From assembly GCA_916610825.1 (NCBI GenBank), contig OU744450.1, forward strand, positions 17,724,814-17,788,813: a stretch of DNA of 64,000 nt. The letters are read 5' to 3'. Below the pieces are notes generated by a model. The model searched no databases. It was not told the DNA's origin and was given only the letters and a program-made list of their open reading frames with translations. This stretch comes from Haliclystus octoradiatus. Taxonomy: Eukaryota; Cnidaria; Staurozoa; Stauromedusae; Haliclystidae. A program made the translations under genes and the position numbers. Position 1 is the stretch's first letter. The number at the start of each line of letters is the position of its first letter. Below are positions 1 to 12,184 of the stretch, piece by piece.

Positions 1-98
1 TTTTTCTGGTTGAACCATCATGTTTATTTACTGACTGCAGTGTAGTGGTTTATGCTGCACGTGTATGCTTATTGATTTGTTATTGTTTCTCAAAACAG

Positions 99-2207
99 AA
101 AGAGAATATGGCACTGGCTGTCAGCGTGCAAGAGGAAAAAATAGAAGAAACCGATCTTATGTTACCAACTGTTGGTAGAAAGATGCGCTTACGGCATTGT
201 GGATTTTGCGATTTGATACAACCATTACGTGCAAAACATTGTGAGGATTGCAATCGATGTGTGAGAAGATATGATCACCACTGCCCATGGCTTGGTACTT
301 GTGTTGGAGAACACAATCATAAATTCTTTGTCTTATTCTTGGTTTTTCAAACATCAACAGTGCTGTGGTCAATTGACATTTCTTGGTATGTATACTATGT
401 AGACTTACAAACTTCCATATAATTTACTTTCTGAATTCTGTATATATTTAGAGATTTTATATTTCAAGAGCAATACCGACTGTCAGTAAATGACAGAGCT
501 GTAGATAAATAAATAAATAAATAGAGTCAATTACTTCACATTTTTTCTGTTACTCAGAGTTTCACGCTTTATGCGATCTTCAGACAGAGTGAAAAATATA
601 CATGGATGTTTCCTATTTGAACTTACAATGTGCAATGCATCTATTGTTTACAATGTAATAAAGTGCTAGTATTTATTGTATACAGAGTGTCATTGTTAAT
701 TGATTTCTTTTTATATGTATACCATCTTGAAAGTTGATTAATGTCATTTAATTTTAACAGAAGAATTTCAAGTGCCATTTCATCAAGAAGCTGTCAAAAA
801 ATTAAATATACGATATTGATATTTCATGCTTTGACATTTAGTGTTCTGGGTGTGCGCATTTGACTACCGGAACTTAGTTGTTCCAACCCCAAAACCCGGC
901 CACCGGGACTATATCAATTTTGTTTATTTTCATCCCCTCTCTTGCACATTACGTGGCTTAGTTGGCCAAGGATACTTTCTCCACCAACACACTACTCACA
1001 TTCTTGCTTACATGTGGGAGAAAGTAAGTAATTGGGACGTTATATCCCTACCGAAAGCACCCGCTCCATTCCTCTATTTCTAGAAGAGTGGCTCTTTTCG
1101 CTGACAGCAATGATGTCAAATGCTCCTTGTTGATCTGGGCCACAACACTGCAGATTGATTTCAACATATTTCATGGCAGATAGACCTCGATTCTGAATGC
1201 GCTACAATATGCCGCAACTGCTCACAATGCAATTCCCTCTGGGCCATTCCATCCGCCATCCTTAGATGGTACTCATTTAATATTTTTAGATAAAGTCAAT
1301 GCTGAGTTGACCTTTTGGGCATTGGGGGATCTGAACCACAGTTGATTAGATATCTTGATTGAAACGACTAAAATCCTGATAGTCAAATGCGTGTTTCCAT
1401 TTTAAGGACGCAAACAGTGATTGCGACTAGATGAAGCATGTTTGTTTGATGTGAGCAAGTTACATGAACAGTTGTTAATAAGAATATTATGCTAGAAAGG
1501 CAATAAGGCACTTGAGTCATCAACCAACAGGTTAATAAGAAAAACTTTGCATTTCTGTTGGTTGAACAGCGGGCAATTACTAATCTATATTGACCGCTTC
1601 ATTTTATTAAACCGTTATGGAAGGCTAATTCAAATGATGGTTTGTTTTCAAATTAACCTGTGAATCTTTAACTAAATCAGACACCGTTATTAACATCCAA
1701 TTTTCACCTCTTATCTGATCAATAACTGTTAACCATAATTTACTTTACCACTTTTATGATGAGCGAGGGAGTAGCATAAAAGAACATAGTAATCGAAGAA
1801 AAATATAACACGTTTAACACCAAATGTATGATTGTCTTCACGTGCATTTGTGCGTTTAATTCCTTACTTTACTGTTTATTCGTTTCATTTGTAGGTCAGC
1901 CTTTGTTAATCATATTACTTGGACTGATTGGTTTAAATCTAATTGGCTGATGTTATGTGTCATGGTGATCCTTATTATATCAGCCATTGTCATTGTGTTG
2001 TTGATGTTCTGTCATGTTTACATCATGTTTACTGCACAAACAACATGGGAATTTATGTCCAGATCAAGAATATCATATTTAAAAGTATTTGCAGAAGATG
2101 TCAATCCTTTTCATCAAGGATATGTCAAGAATGTTTATGGTTTCTTTTGTTATTGTAGGCCACAGAAGTGGGATAAACTATGGCATAAAACTGCATCTGT
2201 CACATAG
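99..2207 (+). CDS. ZDHHC12: DHHC palmitoyltransferase ZDHHC12, last two exons (5' part outside window)
   Basis: S-palmitoyltransferase of Golgi/ER membranes that transfers a fatty acyl group to protein cysteines. Exon A is 99-385 (acceptor AG at 97-98, donor GT at 386-387, phase 2) and exon B is 1895-2207, ending in TAG. Exon A carries the Cys-rich DHHC domain: paired CxxC and HC motifs, then the catalytic DHHCPW at about 271-291, then CVGEHNH and the start of transmembrane helix 3. Exon B encodes another hydrophobic membrane helix, then the TTWEF motif (TTxE of DHHC enzymes), NPFHQG, and a short C-terminal tail with CYC. Order, spacing and the TTWEF/NPF region match vertebrate ZDHHC12 best from memory of the family. 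The N-terminal helices must lie upstream of base 1. The intron (1.5 kb) carries a Penelope-like fragment. Splice junctions give an uninterrupted frame, so the gene looks functional. Confidence 0.9.
500..640 (-). mobile_element. Penelope-like element 3' terminal fragment inside ZDHHC12 intron
   Basis: On the minus strand this segment resembles the 3' terminus of the Penelope-like copies at 37864 and 43228. It shares the gagtc end followed by a short A/T repeat, the CGCATAAAGCG stem-loop and the AAAAATATA block. It is diverged, so it is an older insertion of a related element. It retains a complete hammerhead fold (next entry). It sits in the intron antisense to the host gene. Confidence 0.75.
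547..587 (-). ncRNA. Hammerhead ribozyme, diverged copy
   Basis: Read on the minus strand, 41 nt fold as a minimal type I hammerhead. Stem I is CUGU/ACAG; the core is CUGAAGA (U7 to A, a tolerated position); stem II has CGC/GCG with loop AUAAA; then GAAA. Stem III is a 3-bp ACU/AGU helix with a CUG triloop, and the cleavage site is GUA. Length and every helix match the three copies in the Penelope-like locus although loop and site bases differ. Hammerheads with very short stem III are known from Penelope-like elements. The fold is seen in the sequence; activity is inferred. Confidence 0.8.
641..1894. other. ZDHHC12 intron remainder
   Basis: No coding exon or recognisable repeat with defined ends was found. 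An open frame near 841-1083 starts with GTG and resembles nothing I know. Confidence 0.6.
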
Positions 2208-2717
2208 CTGTAACATAATTAAGCCCATTAGGTATTTCATACAATTTTACAGTTAAATATGGTTTGTAGAGAAATTGTAGTTTTGGAGGGAAATTTTGAC
2301 TTGTGAATTTTATTTCTATTGTAGCCTTGTAGATATTTTGACTGACTGCTTTTATGTCCCATAATATTTAATATGATGTCTGCCACTATGTGGCACAATA
2401 TACAACGATGACTTTAAATTTGGTATACGCCATTTACGTTTTTTTCTGTTTATACAATATTTATTAGATCAACTATAGAAGGCAAAAATCACCAGCCGCT
2501 GCAAAGCCTTTTCTTTTTTCTTCACGTGCCCCCTCGTGCACCATAAAGCTATGACTGATAGGATACTGATATGCAATCAAATCTAATATCGACCTACATC
2601 CTGGAGAACAAACGTAACCACAACAGCTGGCCACCAGGAAATCCCCCAAGAAGAGATAGCACATAGTAAATATCTTGTTAACTCTTCGTTTAGTGATTTG
2701 GCTTCATATTATATATC
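2208..2717. other. ZDHHC12 3' UTR and downstream spacer
   Basis: AT-rich sequence following the TAG stop. It should include the 3' UTR. No canonical AATAAA close to the stop was identified, and nothing else was recognised. Confidence 0.5.
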
Positions 2718-2728
2718 CTACCAACCAA

Positions 2729-3312
2729 AGCATAGTTGTCAGATCTTTTACCCCAAAAATAAAAGTTTCAACTGGTATATAACGGGACTGGAAATGATCT
2801 AAAATTTATCGGTAACAAACTTGGAGTCAATTCCAAGAAAAACATTATGTAAACATTTGTTACAACAGATTTTCAACATTCTTTTTGCATCTGGTACCCT
2901 GTTGCATTCACTATACATATCTATCGCGAGCTTTAAAAATGAAATGAAAAATAAAAAAGTTATTCAGCTTTGAAACTGCAGGTGACGGTTAACGTTTTTG
3001 TTCGACTAACATTTGTTCTAATAATTTTTTCATTTTTCATTTTATTTAAAAAGCTCGCGGTAGATTTGTATTGAATGTAACAAGGTACCAGATGCAAAAA
3101 GAATTTCGTAAATCGGTTGAAACATGTTTATTGTTCTAGATGACCTAATCAATCTTGACAAAAGGGCCTGGGACTAGTTCAGGTACGCACTTTTTCATAA
3201 TTATTTCTTGGGATTGGCACTGATTGATTCTAGATCATTATATAGATTCCAGTCCCATTATATACCAATTGAAAAAGGTTACCTTTTGGGTAAAAGATTT
3301 GACGACTATATT
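2729..3312. mobile_element. Foldback DNA transposon with long inverted repeats (584 bp)
   Basis: The two halves are inverted copies of each other. Left blocks at about 2740-2840 (a TCTTTTACCC-like block and GGTATATAACGGGACTGG) pair with 3190-3300. Inner blocks at 2879-2950 (TTTTTGCATCTGGTACC and GCGAGCTTTAAAAATG) pair with 3040-3107. Both ends are bordered by the same 11 bases, CTACCAACCAA, at 2718-2728 and 3313-3323, taken as the target duplication. There is no coding capacity. Long TIRs with a 9-11 bp duplication suggest a non-autonomous Mutator-like element, but the family is not certain. Confidence 0.7.
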
Positions 3313-3323
3313 CTACCAACCAA

Positions 3324-4890
3324 GCACCCAACCCAGGCTCATCATCGTGAATGAGTTTAGATATTGCTTTAACTAATTAACAATATCCCGGCCAAAATGA
3401 AACCAGGCTGTTACATTTTCGTTGTGTAAATGCTTGAAAAATCACCTCGATGACCTGCATGGTAGCGTTGCCTTTTTGAATACTTTGCGCTGGAAATTCC
3501 TCTTAGACCTCTATGTCCTCATGGTTCTATATACACTGTTAGAGTGCACATGTCGATTATTGGTGAGGGTGATGAAAACTAGTCCGTTGATTGTATGTGG
3601 AATAATAGATAGACATATTTTTGTTTCAAAATTGCCTGAAATTTGACTAAAAATTTTATTGGGAAGGGGGGGAGGGGTGACAACGACATTGCACAACGAA
3701 AAAAATTTGCTGCAAGGTGCCTTTTATGTAAAGTCTGCCCCTTTCATCATCGTAAGGCTCCGGTGCCCCTGCTGGCAGACGTGTATTTTACACAGGAATG
3801 CAGGTCTTCTATTGGGTTTCAGCTAAAATATGTAATTAATTAGTTAATAAACATTGATCTCATTCTCTACGAAATGTATTGACAGCATTGGGGCATTCTA
3901 ATTTCTTTATAAATGAGCAAATGGGTATAATAAAAAAACGGGTTATTAAACGGCTACATTATAAAAATATTTACCATAAAAATATACTCTTTCAATATAA
4001 TAGCGGTCATCATCGCCGCTATCATTTATTCAGTAAGGAACCTGATGGATCTTTCCATGTTTTCTCACACAAGGCTCATTACAAATATTATTATCGCACA
4101 AAAAGATTAATATATTAATTAAAGCAAAGCTAATATAATTTAGTTCAATTTGACCAAGATTAATATTTCTTTGCTCTGTAATTAATTAAATACTAGACCA
4201 CAATGCAAATGGTGTATAACGTCACGCAAAATATACAATCTGTCACGGTATTCTCGTAAATACTGATAAATCTCCTGCGTATCTCCATCACGGCTCCCCT
4301 GTGGTCATTCGAAAATGGGAACCTGTTTATCCACACAACGCAGGAATAATGTCAAACACAGTATTGTTTGCGGGATTGTATTAAGTCCAGCTGTAAATAG
4401 ATTCAAACTTTATATTAGATCAACTGCTGTATGATTTACTGGTCACTAAACAAGCATGTATTTGAAAGGGAGTATAAAAGGTTTAAATGTTAGAAATGAA
4501 AATCTTGTAAAATCACCTGTAACGTCGTCAAGAAGAGCAGGAAATAAAAACAGGAACATGCGATGTTGGCATCAACTCTATAATTTGTAGATTTTCTATC
4601 ATATAATCATACTGCTGAATATTAGGTTTAAATACTTCATGAGATCCGAAAATGAATTTGGCAAATCGTATACTTACAATTACAAAACTTGGATTGTGGA
4701 TATTTCCTGAGACGATATTTTAAATCAGATGAGGTTTAAAAATAGCGAAGCATACATTTTGAATTTGCATTTATGATTAATGTTGGAATAGAAGATTTTC
4801 TAATTTATTTTTTGGACATCAACAGAAGCTTCTATATATTACTGAATATCTCTTCATCGAGATTTCGTTCGATACATATATAGCATATAT
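3324..4890. other. Intergenic region upstream of the PAN/pentraxin-like gene copy 1
   Basis: AT-rich. Short open frames at 3422-3646, 3643-3843 and 3879-4118 have low-complexity composition and no recognisable domain. The last 60 bases before the ATG contain TATATA-rich sequence that may be the promoter of the next gene. Confidence 0.5.
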
Positions 4891-7800
4891 ATGGATCTAA
4901 TACAGCCAATTTTGGTTACTATTTTATTGTTAGCACTCTCTGTTGTTAGTAAAGACTCTGCACTATTCTATCAGCATGTCAAAATATTAAAAAGTGATCA
5001 TTTCGAAGTTCTAGTTAGAAGTGATGCTGTCAGTCATCTCCATTGCATACACAAATGTATTCGAATGGCAAAATGCACAACTGTTGATTGGGGAGAGATG
5101 AGCCGAAAATGCGTGCTGAAAAAAATGGTAGCTGTACTATTAAATGTACCAGTGAAGCATGTTATCAATGCAGCATATGCAATCGAGAAAGTAGTGTCAC
5201 CTGAATCATTGGTAAGATGCTCAGAAGGAAACATGAATTAAGGATATCACGAGTATATCTAATGCTACATCAATGTAATGCAATTTCAATCTTGACATAT
5301 AAAAGCGAGTTACCAAAATCGAATGTTCATCCATCAATTCGTCAATTTTGAACAAAAGTTTTTGCAAATAAGGCCATATTTTCAAACTTTTCCATAGCTT
5401 TCTTACCGTAAACTTTCCCTATTCGATTACTATGGCCACAGACATGAAGTATGATGCATCATTGACGCCTTGGGCATCATCTTCCAAGTCATCTCAGCGT
5501 TGTTCCTCTCCAGATCTCAGCCAATTGAAAGGCGATCACCGCACGTGTGGATAACGCTATACCGAACTCAGTATCAGAAAATGTGTTAGTTATTCTGTTA
5601 ATTTATGGATAAATGTTGAAATTTTATCCAACTTAGTAATTGGTAATTTGACAATTAGCATTGGGATTAGGCAAGTTATGGAAGCTGTAAATCCAATATT
5701 GAATATTATATTTCCTCTTAACATTTATTACGAATTAGACAGTCTCGTCATTTTGTTTATTAAAGTTACCGAAATAGTTTATTAATTAACACAGCCCCAC
5801 AATACATGTATCATTAAACAATCTCCGTACTCCGTAACGTATCTACATATTTGCGTATGTATGATTCATTGTAGAAAAGTGACATAAATATGAAATACTA
5901 TTGAATGGTTTAGGATATGGAATGGTAAATAGCTGTATAGTTGTCTATTTCCATTACAGCTAGGCAGGTTTCAAACGATGTTCAAATTATTCGTGCATAA
6001 AAGAGTTTATAACGTCAAGTAATTGGTATTGAAACTTATATATTTTGAGCAATGTTTCTCTTCAAACCCACTGGTATTTTATTCGTTGTCGCGTTTATCA
6101 TACGGAGTTTCAATTTTTTATTATTTATAGGCTTCGGTCAAACAATTTTGTACTCGTTCGCGATTGACTGCTGAAAGACAAGCTACATATTATCTTGGTT
6201 GTTCAGGGGGTGAGTCTACATTGTTGGGTTGAATATAATTTCAAGTCCCACTCTTCTCTGAGTCAAACTCAATTATATTTTGAAACATTTGTTCGTTGAT
6301 GCGAGCGTTAAGTTTAATACCGATCACCTTCAGCCAACCAACCGACCAACCAACCTTATACTACTATACTTTATAAATCATAAAATGCGAAATTGATCGC
6401 TGATTGATTGTTGTTAGTGTTTGTATCATGCTACGTATAATCAACAATTTCGGCTCGGAGCATACAAGCTCAACGAAATATCATCACAGAAACAACTTAC
6501 GAAGTAGTGTTTAACAAAAAAAGAGTTTTTCTTATGATTTTCTGTTGAAAATTTAACTCCTAATTCGAACTAGGAACAAGAATACATAATTAGAGTAAAA
6601 CTATTAATCAGAATATAAAAACCACCAGCAGTACTCCATTTTCTTTTTTAATTAACACAGACATTTATGTATGTAGATATACAAAGATGAGACACTATAA
6701 GTCAAAAATCCTTGAACTTGCTGCTTGTGGTTTTTTATTCATTTTTCTTGCCTTCCAGTTTTGGAATCGGAGTACACCGTGTTAATTTGTCAGTGATTCA
6801 TATGAATGCGGTGTATATTAATAGAAAGATATGCCGGCAGCAAGCCACTTTTGGGTCAAAAAATTTAACCTCCTTCGAATTTCAGACTTTTCAGCCACTT
6901 GTAGAGTGTAATTTGAATTTACTGAACAATCTGAATCTGAATTGAAAAATGGGATAAAAAAGAAGTGGAAGCAGTTACAAGAGAAGCTCGCTGACTATTG
7001 CGTCAGAAATACGCTCGCTGACTATTGCATTAGATGGGTCACTTAAAACCACATATTTTCACGCACAGTGAGCCTGCTGCATAGCAACGCACTTTGCTCA
7101 GCCTCCTGATTTATACGTCTCACACAGTGTGTTGTTGCATTGATGTTGAATTATAATTCCAATTTACATACGAAGGCTATAGGCTATATGGGGACGTGCC
7201 ATTTATTTCGGGATCATATTTCAGTTGCCTTTTTAGTTGCGATAATGAAGTTAGCATGAGAACTATTGTTTAGAAAAGGATTAGCTTTGCATCAATTATT
7301 TACACAGGGTAGTCTTGGACAGATCCCCTCCGAACCAAATTATATACTTGACTCAAGTTCTTTAACATTTTCTTGTTACAGTTTCTCCAACGTGGCTCAT
7401 TTACAATATATCAATATCTGACTATCCGTACACAAAGTATAAGGTTAACTTCACTTCATCTATGACTGAGATGACTGGTTGTGCCTGGTTCCAGGAAGAT
7501 GGTACAAGTAAAACTAATGCAGCAATATTCTTGTATTCAGAACCCTCTGACGATTCACTATGCAATGATTTTGGTCTGTTTATGTCGGATAATAAAATCA
7601 TTGTCAATGTTCATAATCGGGTAGATAATATCGTTGTGAACGGAATCAGAGACAATCAACCACATCATATTTGTCTTCAATGGAAAAGTGGAAGGGGGCG
7701 TTGGAGGCTATACTTGGATGGGGCATTGCATCACAAAGGTGATGGATTGTATGATAGAAGCCTGGCTGGTGGTGGGGAAGTATTTGTTGCTCGGAATGCT

Positions 7801-8022
7801 AACATAAAAGGAAAAACGTGCGATACAGCTGGTAACACAGCTTTTTATGGAAAAGTCAGTTCCGTTTTCTTATGGAATAATTACCTCTCTGAAGTTCAAA
7901 TACAAGAACAATATTTATACTGCAAAATGAATTTCTCTGGGTTGTTGTTCACTATGAAATCTCACGAAGCAACAGTCGATGGAAGCAGAAAGGAAGCAGT
8001 TTGTCAAAACAAAATTAATTGA
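4891..8022 (+). CDS. Secreted PAN/apple-like plus pentraxin/LamG-like protein, copy 1
   Basis: Three exons: 4891-5211 (phase 0), 6131-6209 (79 nt, phase 1) and 7382-8022. All have GT..AG borders, joining to 1041 nt (346 aa). Residues 1-20 form a signal peptide (MDLIQPILVTILLLALSVVS). Residues 25-107 hold four Cys in CxxxC...C...C spacing (HCIHKC, AKC, RKC), a PAN/apple-like module. Exon 2 adds a short linker with two Cys. Exon 3 encodes a pentraxin/laminin-G-like jelly roll: a strand with TGCAWFQ, then HHICLQWKS, WRLYLDGALHH, AGGGEVFVARN, and FYGKVSSVFLWNNYLS near the end. In such domains these correspond to the W-x-DG strand and the GxVxxVxxW strand. Likely an extracellular lectin-like or immune-type protein; the ligand is unknown. 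A tandem paralogue lies at 44112-48946. Confidence 0.88.
6131..6209 (+). CDS. Exon 2 (79 nt) of PAN/pentraxin-like copy 1
   Basis: Acceptor TTTATAG and donor GGTGAGT flank a 79-nt frame ending in phase 1. The peptide includes a Cys followed by TRSR, then LTAERQATYYLGCSG. It was identified because the same exon, of the same length and with the peptide LTAERQATYFLGCS, lies at 46255-46333. The surrounding introns (5212-6130 and 6210-7381) are not conserved between the copies. Confidence 0.85.
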
Positions 8023-8639
8023 ATGAATATACATTTAAAATTATATTAAAGTTAGTTTAGTTATTCTAAGTTGATATCTATATCTTTCGTATTCGTCATT
8101 ATGTGGATAAATGGCACAATATATAAATGACGATGAGAGACTTGAAATTGAGGTTTTGAATATTAGAATAATATTCTCAAATACGCAGATATGCGTTAAC
8201 TGGAGATCTTTTTTCAATATTAGAATTCAAAAAATGTCAATGAATATTATCCTTTGTTTGATAAACCTACAAATCAGGTAACTCATGTGATATAAGAGAG
8301 ATTTTAAACTTGCTTGTATAATAGAAACTGTAATGTTCCTGGTGGAATTCCGTATTTCTCTTCTTATAAATAATTGGCTATGACGGCACACATTATCCAT
8401 ATAGGGTACTTGTTGGAGGTTCCCTATAGGGCGCCCTTATAAACAACTGTTATTGTACTTAAGTATGAAAATAAGAGTGAGTTAATGCTTGATGTTTCCT
8501 ACTGTTCATATCAACAGTTTTCTTCAGCACCTGTCCTGACTCTGATCCAGTATACACTCAGTTTTTTAAAGACCACAGTACCAGTTCTCTGGTCTATTAT
8601 TCTGCGAACACCATACACGAAAATCGTGTTTAAGAAAGC
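8023..8639. other. Downstream spacer of copy 1
   Basis: 3' UTR and intergenic AT-rich sequence; nothing recognised. A small open frame at 8485-8733 may be part of the degraded LINE that follows. Confidence 0.45.
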
Positions 8640-9655
8640 ATCGTGGCTGATTGGAGCAGAAAGACATTCCACCCCTCCTCATTTTTTACGCCAACAGCCA
8701 ATCATTAAGGCCAAAACGTTAGCACTTGTTTAAACAGAAATCTTTATCTTCAAGCTGCAGCTCAACTGAAACGCGATTCAAAGCTACATTGGGCTCTGCT
8801 TTAGCTTACAAGTTTATTTATAATGTTTACGACAATTTAAAACATCAATACTCTGCAAATGCTACATATAATAACCTTCCGGGCTTCGTTGTTTTTTGCT
8901 GAAGATCTGGTTTTGCATTCGAATGACGTTTATTTAATGCAAGCTGCTTTACTAACTCTTATAGAACTGGTCAATTGTTAATAAATTGGAAGTGAATTTG
9001 GGCAAAACAGAGGCTACAAAATGTTGTAAAACTTGGATTATGTAAAAGAATTTACCTCTCCAGGAGTAACGTTACAAACAACGCTATCTTCCCACAGTCA
9101 CATATACAAACAAAACATGTCTTTCTCCATCAGTCCCTTTCAACATCTTCCCCTTGTCCTTCCAAGTCACAATGGAAATATTTGACATGGAGATAAAGCA
9201 TCAGTTGTTTGTTATGGTTTCCACGTCATTGGCTTATATTTGAAATTATCACAGATCAACACCATCAATAATATCAAAACAAAGTTCATGAAAAAGCACT
9301 TCAAACTACCATCATCGTCATCCAATTTTCTCTTCATTTTCTAATACTCAAACATCTTCTTTCGCTGACCAATTCTTGATGTCTTTCTCATTTAGTAAAC
9401 TTGAGCTGGATGAAACTGTTAAAAATCGCTCTCTCAAAATATAGAATTGGAGTGGAAAGGGTGCTCCAAATTTGCCAATGGCAAACACAACATGGTGGAA
9501 ACTTAAGTTTCAAACAAATCGTCACCTTATCATACATGTGTTACCTCATGGCGTGCACCACAGACTTTGTTTCGAATCATGATGGATATTTCGAATATGA
9601 TATCATACAAAATATTGTAACATCTGTATCAACTAAGCCATTTAGAATTTTGTAA
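8640..9655 (+). pseudogene. Decayed LINE reverse transcriptase fragment
   Basis: Conceptual translation in shifting frames gives FFAEDLVLHSND (the FADD box of a LINE RT with the first Asp changed to Glu), then a VNxGKTEATK-like motif. It continues into a KFMKKHFKLPSSSSNF segment typical of the C-terminal region after the RT. Many stops and frameshifts are present. The final open part at 9401-9655 has a Trp/Leu-rich tail. This is an old non-LTR remnant and not expressed as a protein. The 5' and 3' ends are not defined. Confidence 0.6.
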
Positions 9656-9679
9656 ACAGTAACTACGACATTAAAAACA

Positions 9680-9935
9680 CCGCTAGATTCTAGTGCTGTA
9701 AGATTGAGTTTTTGCAAACGATCTTATTAGCTGTTAACCTGTTGTAACCGATGCCAGAACGTCTACAGACGATGCGGGTAAATTTACGTTGAATGTTTTC
9801 GATAATATCTATGTCTTTCATTAGATAAAGGCTCCAAACAGGTATCAGATTCCACAATCGGACAAGCAAAAGCTTTATATGCATGAACAAGATAAGTCAA
9901 TGAAAGAACAGTCCTAGATGCTGCTAAGGTTGCAA
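9680..9935 (-). pseudogene. CR1-like LINE C-terminal fragment
   Basis: Minus-strand translation shows the motif set found after the RT in CR1/Jockey-type LINEs: an A/RPIVES-like box, a VWSPYL-like segment, then DIDIIENIQRKFTRIV (family pattern DIxxIExVQRRFT). It is short and bounded by stops. A separate insertion from the plus-strand fragment next to it. Confidence 0.6.
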
Positions 9936-10846
9936 TATTTGAACAGTGAACAGACTGTTTCCATATGAAGTAAATATAATACCCACTTCACGCATGTATT
10001 TCGTTGTAGATATAATACGTACCTGATAAATAATAATTTGCTGAGGAGAATTTTTCGGGCAATTTTCGGGCAAAATTAATTCCTCTCTGTCTTTCGGCAT
10101 AGAATTATTCGGGATTATTGGCAGGATTGTTGTCTTTTATCATCTACTTAATGCTTTGTCAGTAAAATAACTTGTGTTATGTAGATTATTCACATTTTCT
10201 CATTTAAATTGTATAATTTATTAAATATTTATTAGGCTTTATAAAATTTCGGGAATAATCGAACGAACTTCTCAATCAAGGCAAATATGATTGGTTGGTT
10301 GAGCATCGTACATTGTAAAGAAATATTTTGTTTGAAAGTAAACTATTTAAGAAGATTACTTTATAAGTCAAATATTCCATCTACAGTACTTAGTTAAAGT
10401 TAGTTAAAGTTAGTTCCCGAAAATTTATTAACAATGGTATGGTATGAAATAGTGCCAATGACGCAGTCAAATGGTATTCAAATTTCTTGGCAACAACTGC
10501 TCTACAGACCGTTTTTCAAGTAGAAATAAGGTCATAATTTTTTTTTTAATTAAAATCAAAAGGTATAGCACTTAGAGGTCTTAAAAGGTCTAATTTTCCT
10601 TGGAAATTTAATTCCATTTAAATATAATGCCTATTGAAGTTTCTGATGCTGAAATATTGTGACGTTTCCTCTCTGTTAGTAGCACATATGACATATACGA
10701 TCATTATGTTTTATAAAAAGAAATGTATTCAATCAGGATATCACAGCCTCACACCCTCACAGGAACAAAAAATTCATCATCCATTCATTTTTTCAATATT
10801 TAATTCATGAGACATTCATTCAGTTTTAATTTATGATCTTAACAAA
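9936..10846. other. Unannotated AT-rich spacer
   Basis: No coding features recognised. A short direct repeat, AGTTAGTTAA, occurs near 10395-10410. Confidence 0.4.
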
Positions 10847-12160
10847 ATGTCGACAAGACCTCGAAAAAGAGCATATCGACAACGCGTCAAATGTAATAAA
10901 TGTTCGAAGGAGATTGATTCTGACTATCAAGATAAACATGCTAAACAACATCCTGAATGCACTGTTAAGTTTACGGTTGTGGTAGAAAGTAATCAAACTT
11001 TGCTTAGCGGAATTTTTTGTAATAAAGCAACTTCTCCAGGAACAGGTAATTCAGCAACAGAAGAAATAATATCCACTGCTTGCTCAAATGATAATGAAGC
11101 ACCTGAAGAATCACATATGGAAACAGGTACGTACGTTGATTGATTGTTCAATTGGTTTACATTTAAATTAAAATACTTTGTTTAGTTTAATAGTGTTTCC
11201 AACTTTCCACTGGCAATACTATTCCCCTTAAAAAATGCTGATATGTTTTGATTTCTGGCTTTTGCTAACGAATAAGCTATTAAACGGTTTTTCAGTTTCG
11301 TTTTGCACAGTATAGGGGTAGCAAGCCAATAACTTATTATTGTGAAATACATCTTTATGCAATCATTTTTCCTATGAAATAATCTCGCTTATTAAGTGAC
11401 GGGGATAGTTATGTTCATTGAACATCTGAAGGTATTGCAATAAATAAGTTTATACATGATAGCACATTAATAGATTGCCTAATGATCTGACTATTTTCAA
11501 TACTATGGCACGCTCTGCTACATAGCATTGAGCACTATCTATTAAGCAAAGTATTACAGCACATATATATAGGGAACATTGAATATCATTATCCCAATTA
11601 AAATAGTAAGTGCTATAATATAACTGTGATATTGTTTCTAGATGTGGAAGGTTCAGTATCAAATATTTCTACCAGTGAATCAGACGACGATATGAATTGC
11701 AAAGAGGATACATCTTCCGATGTTAATCCCAGTAAAGATCGTTTTGTATCGCAAGTGAATGACAGTACTAAAACTAAAACTGTACAGTCAGATGATTGCT
11801 TTTCGTCACCGTTTCAACCATTGCAAAACCAATATAACCCAAAGATATATTCGAAAGAAACTTATACAAGAGAATTTAGAAATGAATTGTACAGATTATA
11901 TTCTTGGCTTACCTATAAGAGCGAGAACAAGAAATTTCAGTGCTTTGCATGCAAAAGTTTATGGGGGATGACTCGTTGAATATGACAACTGGAAGAAACC
12001 TGAGCGACTTAAGAAGCACGCAAAAAGCAGAAATCACCAGCTGGCAATGGCGAAATGGATGGGATATGTGTCATTGCAAAAAAATAAAACATCAATTTTG
12101 CAGAAGCTAAATGAATCACATCGTGAGAAAGTATATTACAGGAATATAGTGTATTTTACT
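10847..12160 (+). pseudogene. Broken gene with TTF-type zinc finger (hAT/ZMYM-like)
   Basis: Exon 1 is 10847-11126 (ATG, MSTRPRKRAYRQRVKCNKCS..., a possible CxxC...H zinc site, donor GTACGT). Exon 2 starts at 11642 after TTTCTAG and stays in frame. It has an acidic, Ser-rich stretch, then YxxELYRLYSWL and KKFQCFACKSL. After 11979 the frame is lost. The continuation in a shifted frame reads DNWKKPERLKKHAKSRNHQL, which completes a TTF/ZMYM-like zinc finger (C..C ... W ... H...H). At least one small deletion therefore breaks it. Such fingers are typical of the N-terminus of hAT transposases and ZMYM-type domesticated genes. No transposase core follows; sequence ends near 12160, where a LINE begins. 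Confidence 0.6.
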
Positions 12161-12184
12161 TAATTGCAATACTATTAAAAGACT

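Noticed and set aside
841-1083. 80-codon frame in the ZDHHC12 intron
   Set aside because: Begins with GTG, no domain, no splice support.
6712-6945. Frame with a hydrophobic N-terminus in intron 2 of copy 1
   Set aside because: Starts with TTG, Leu/Asn-rich tail, not present in intron 2 of copy 2.
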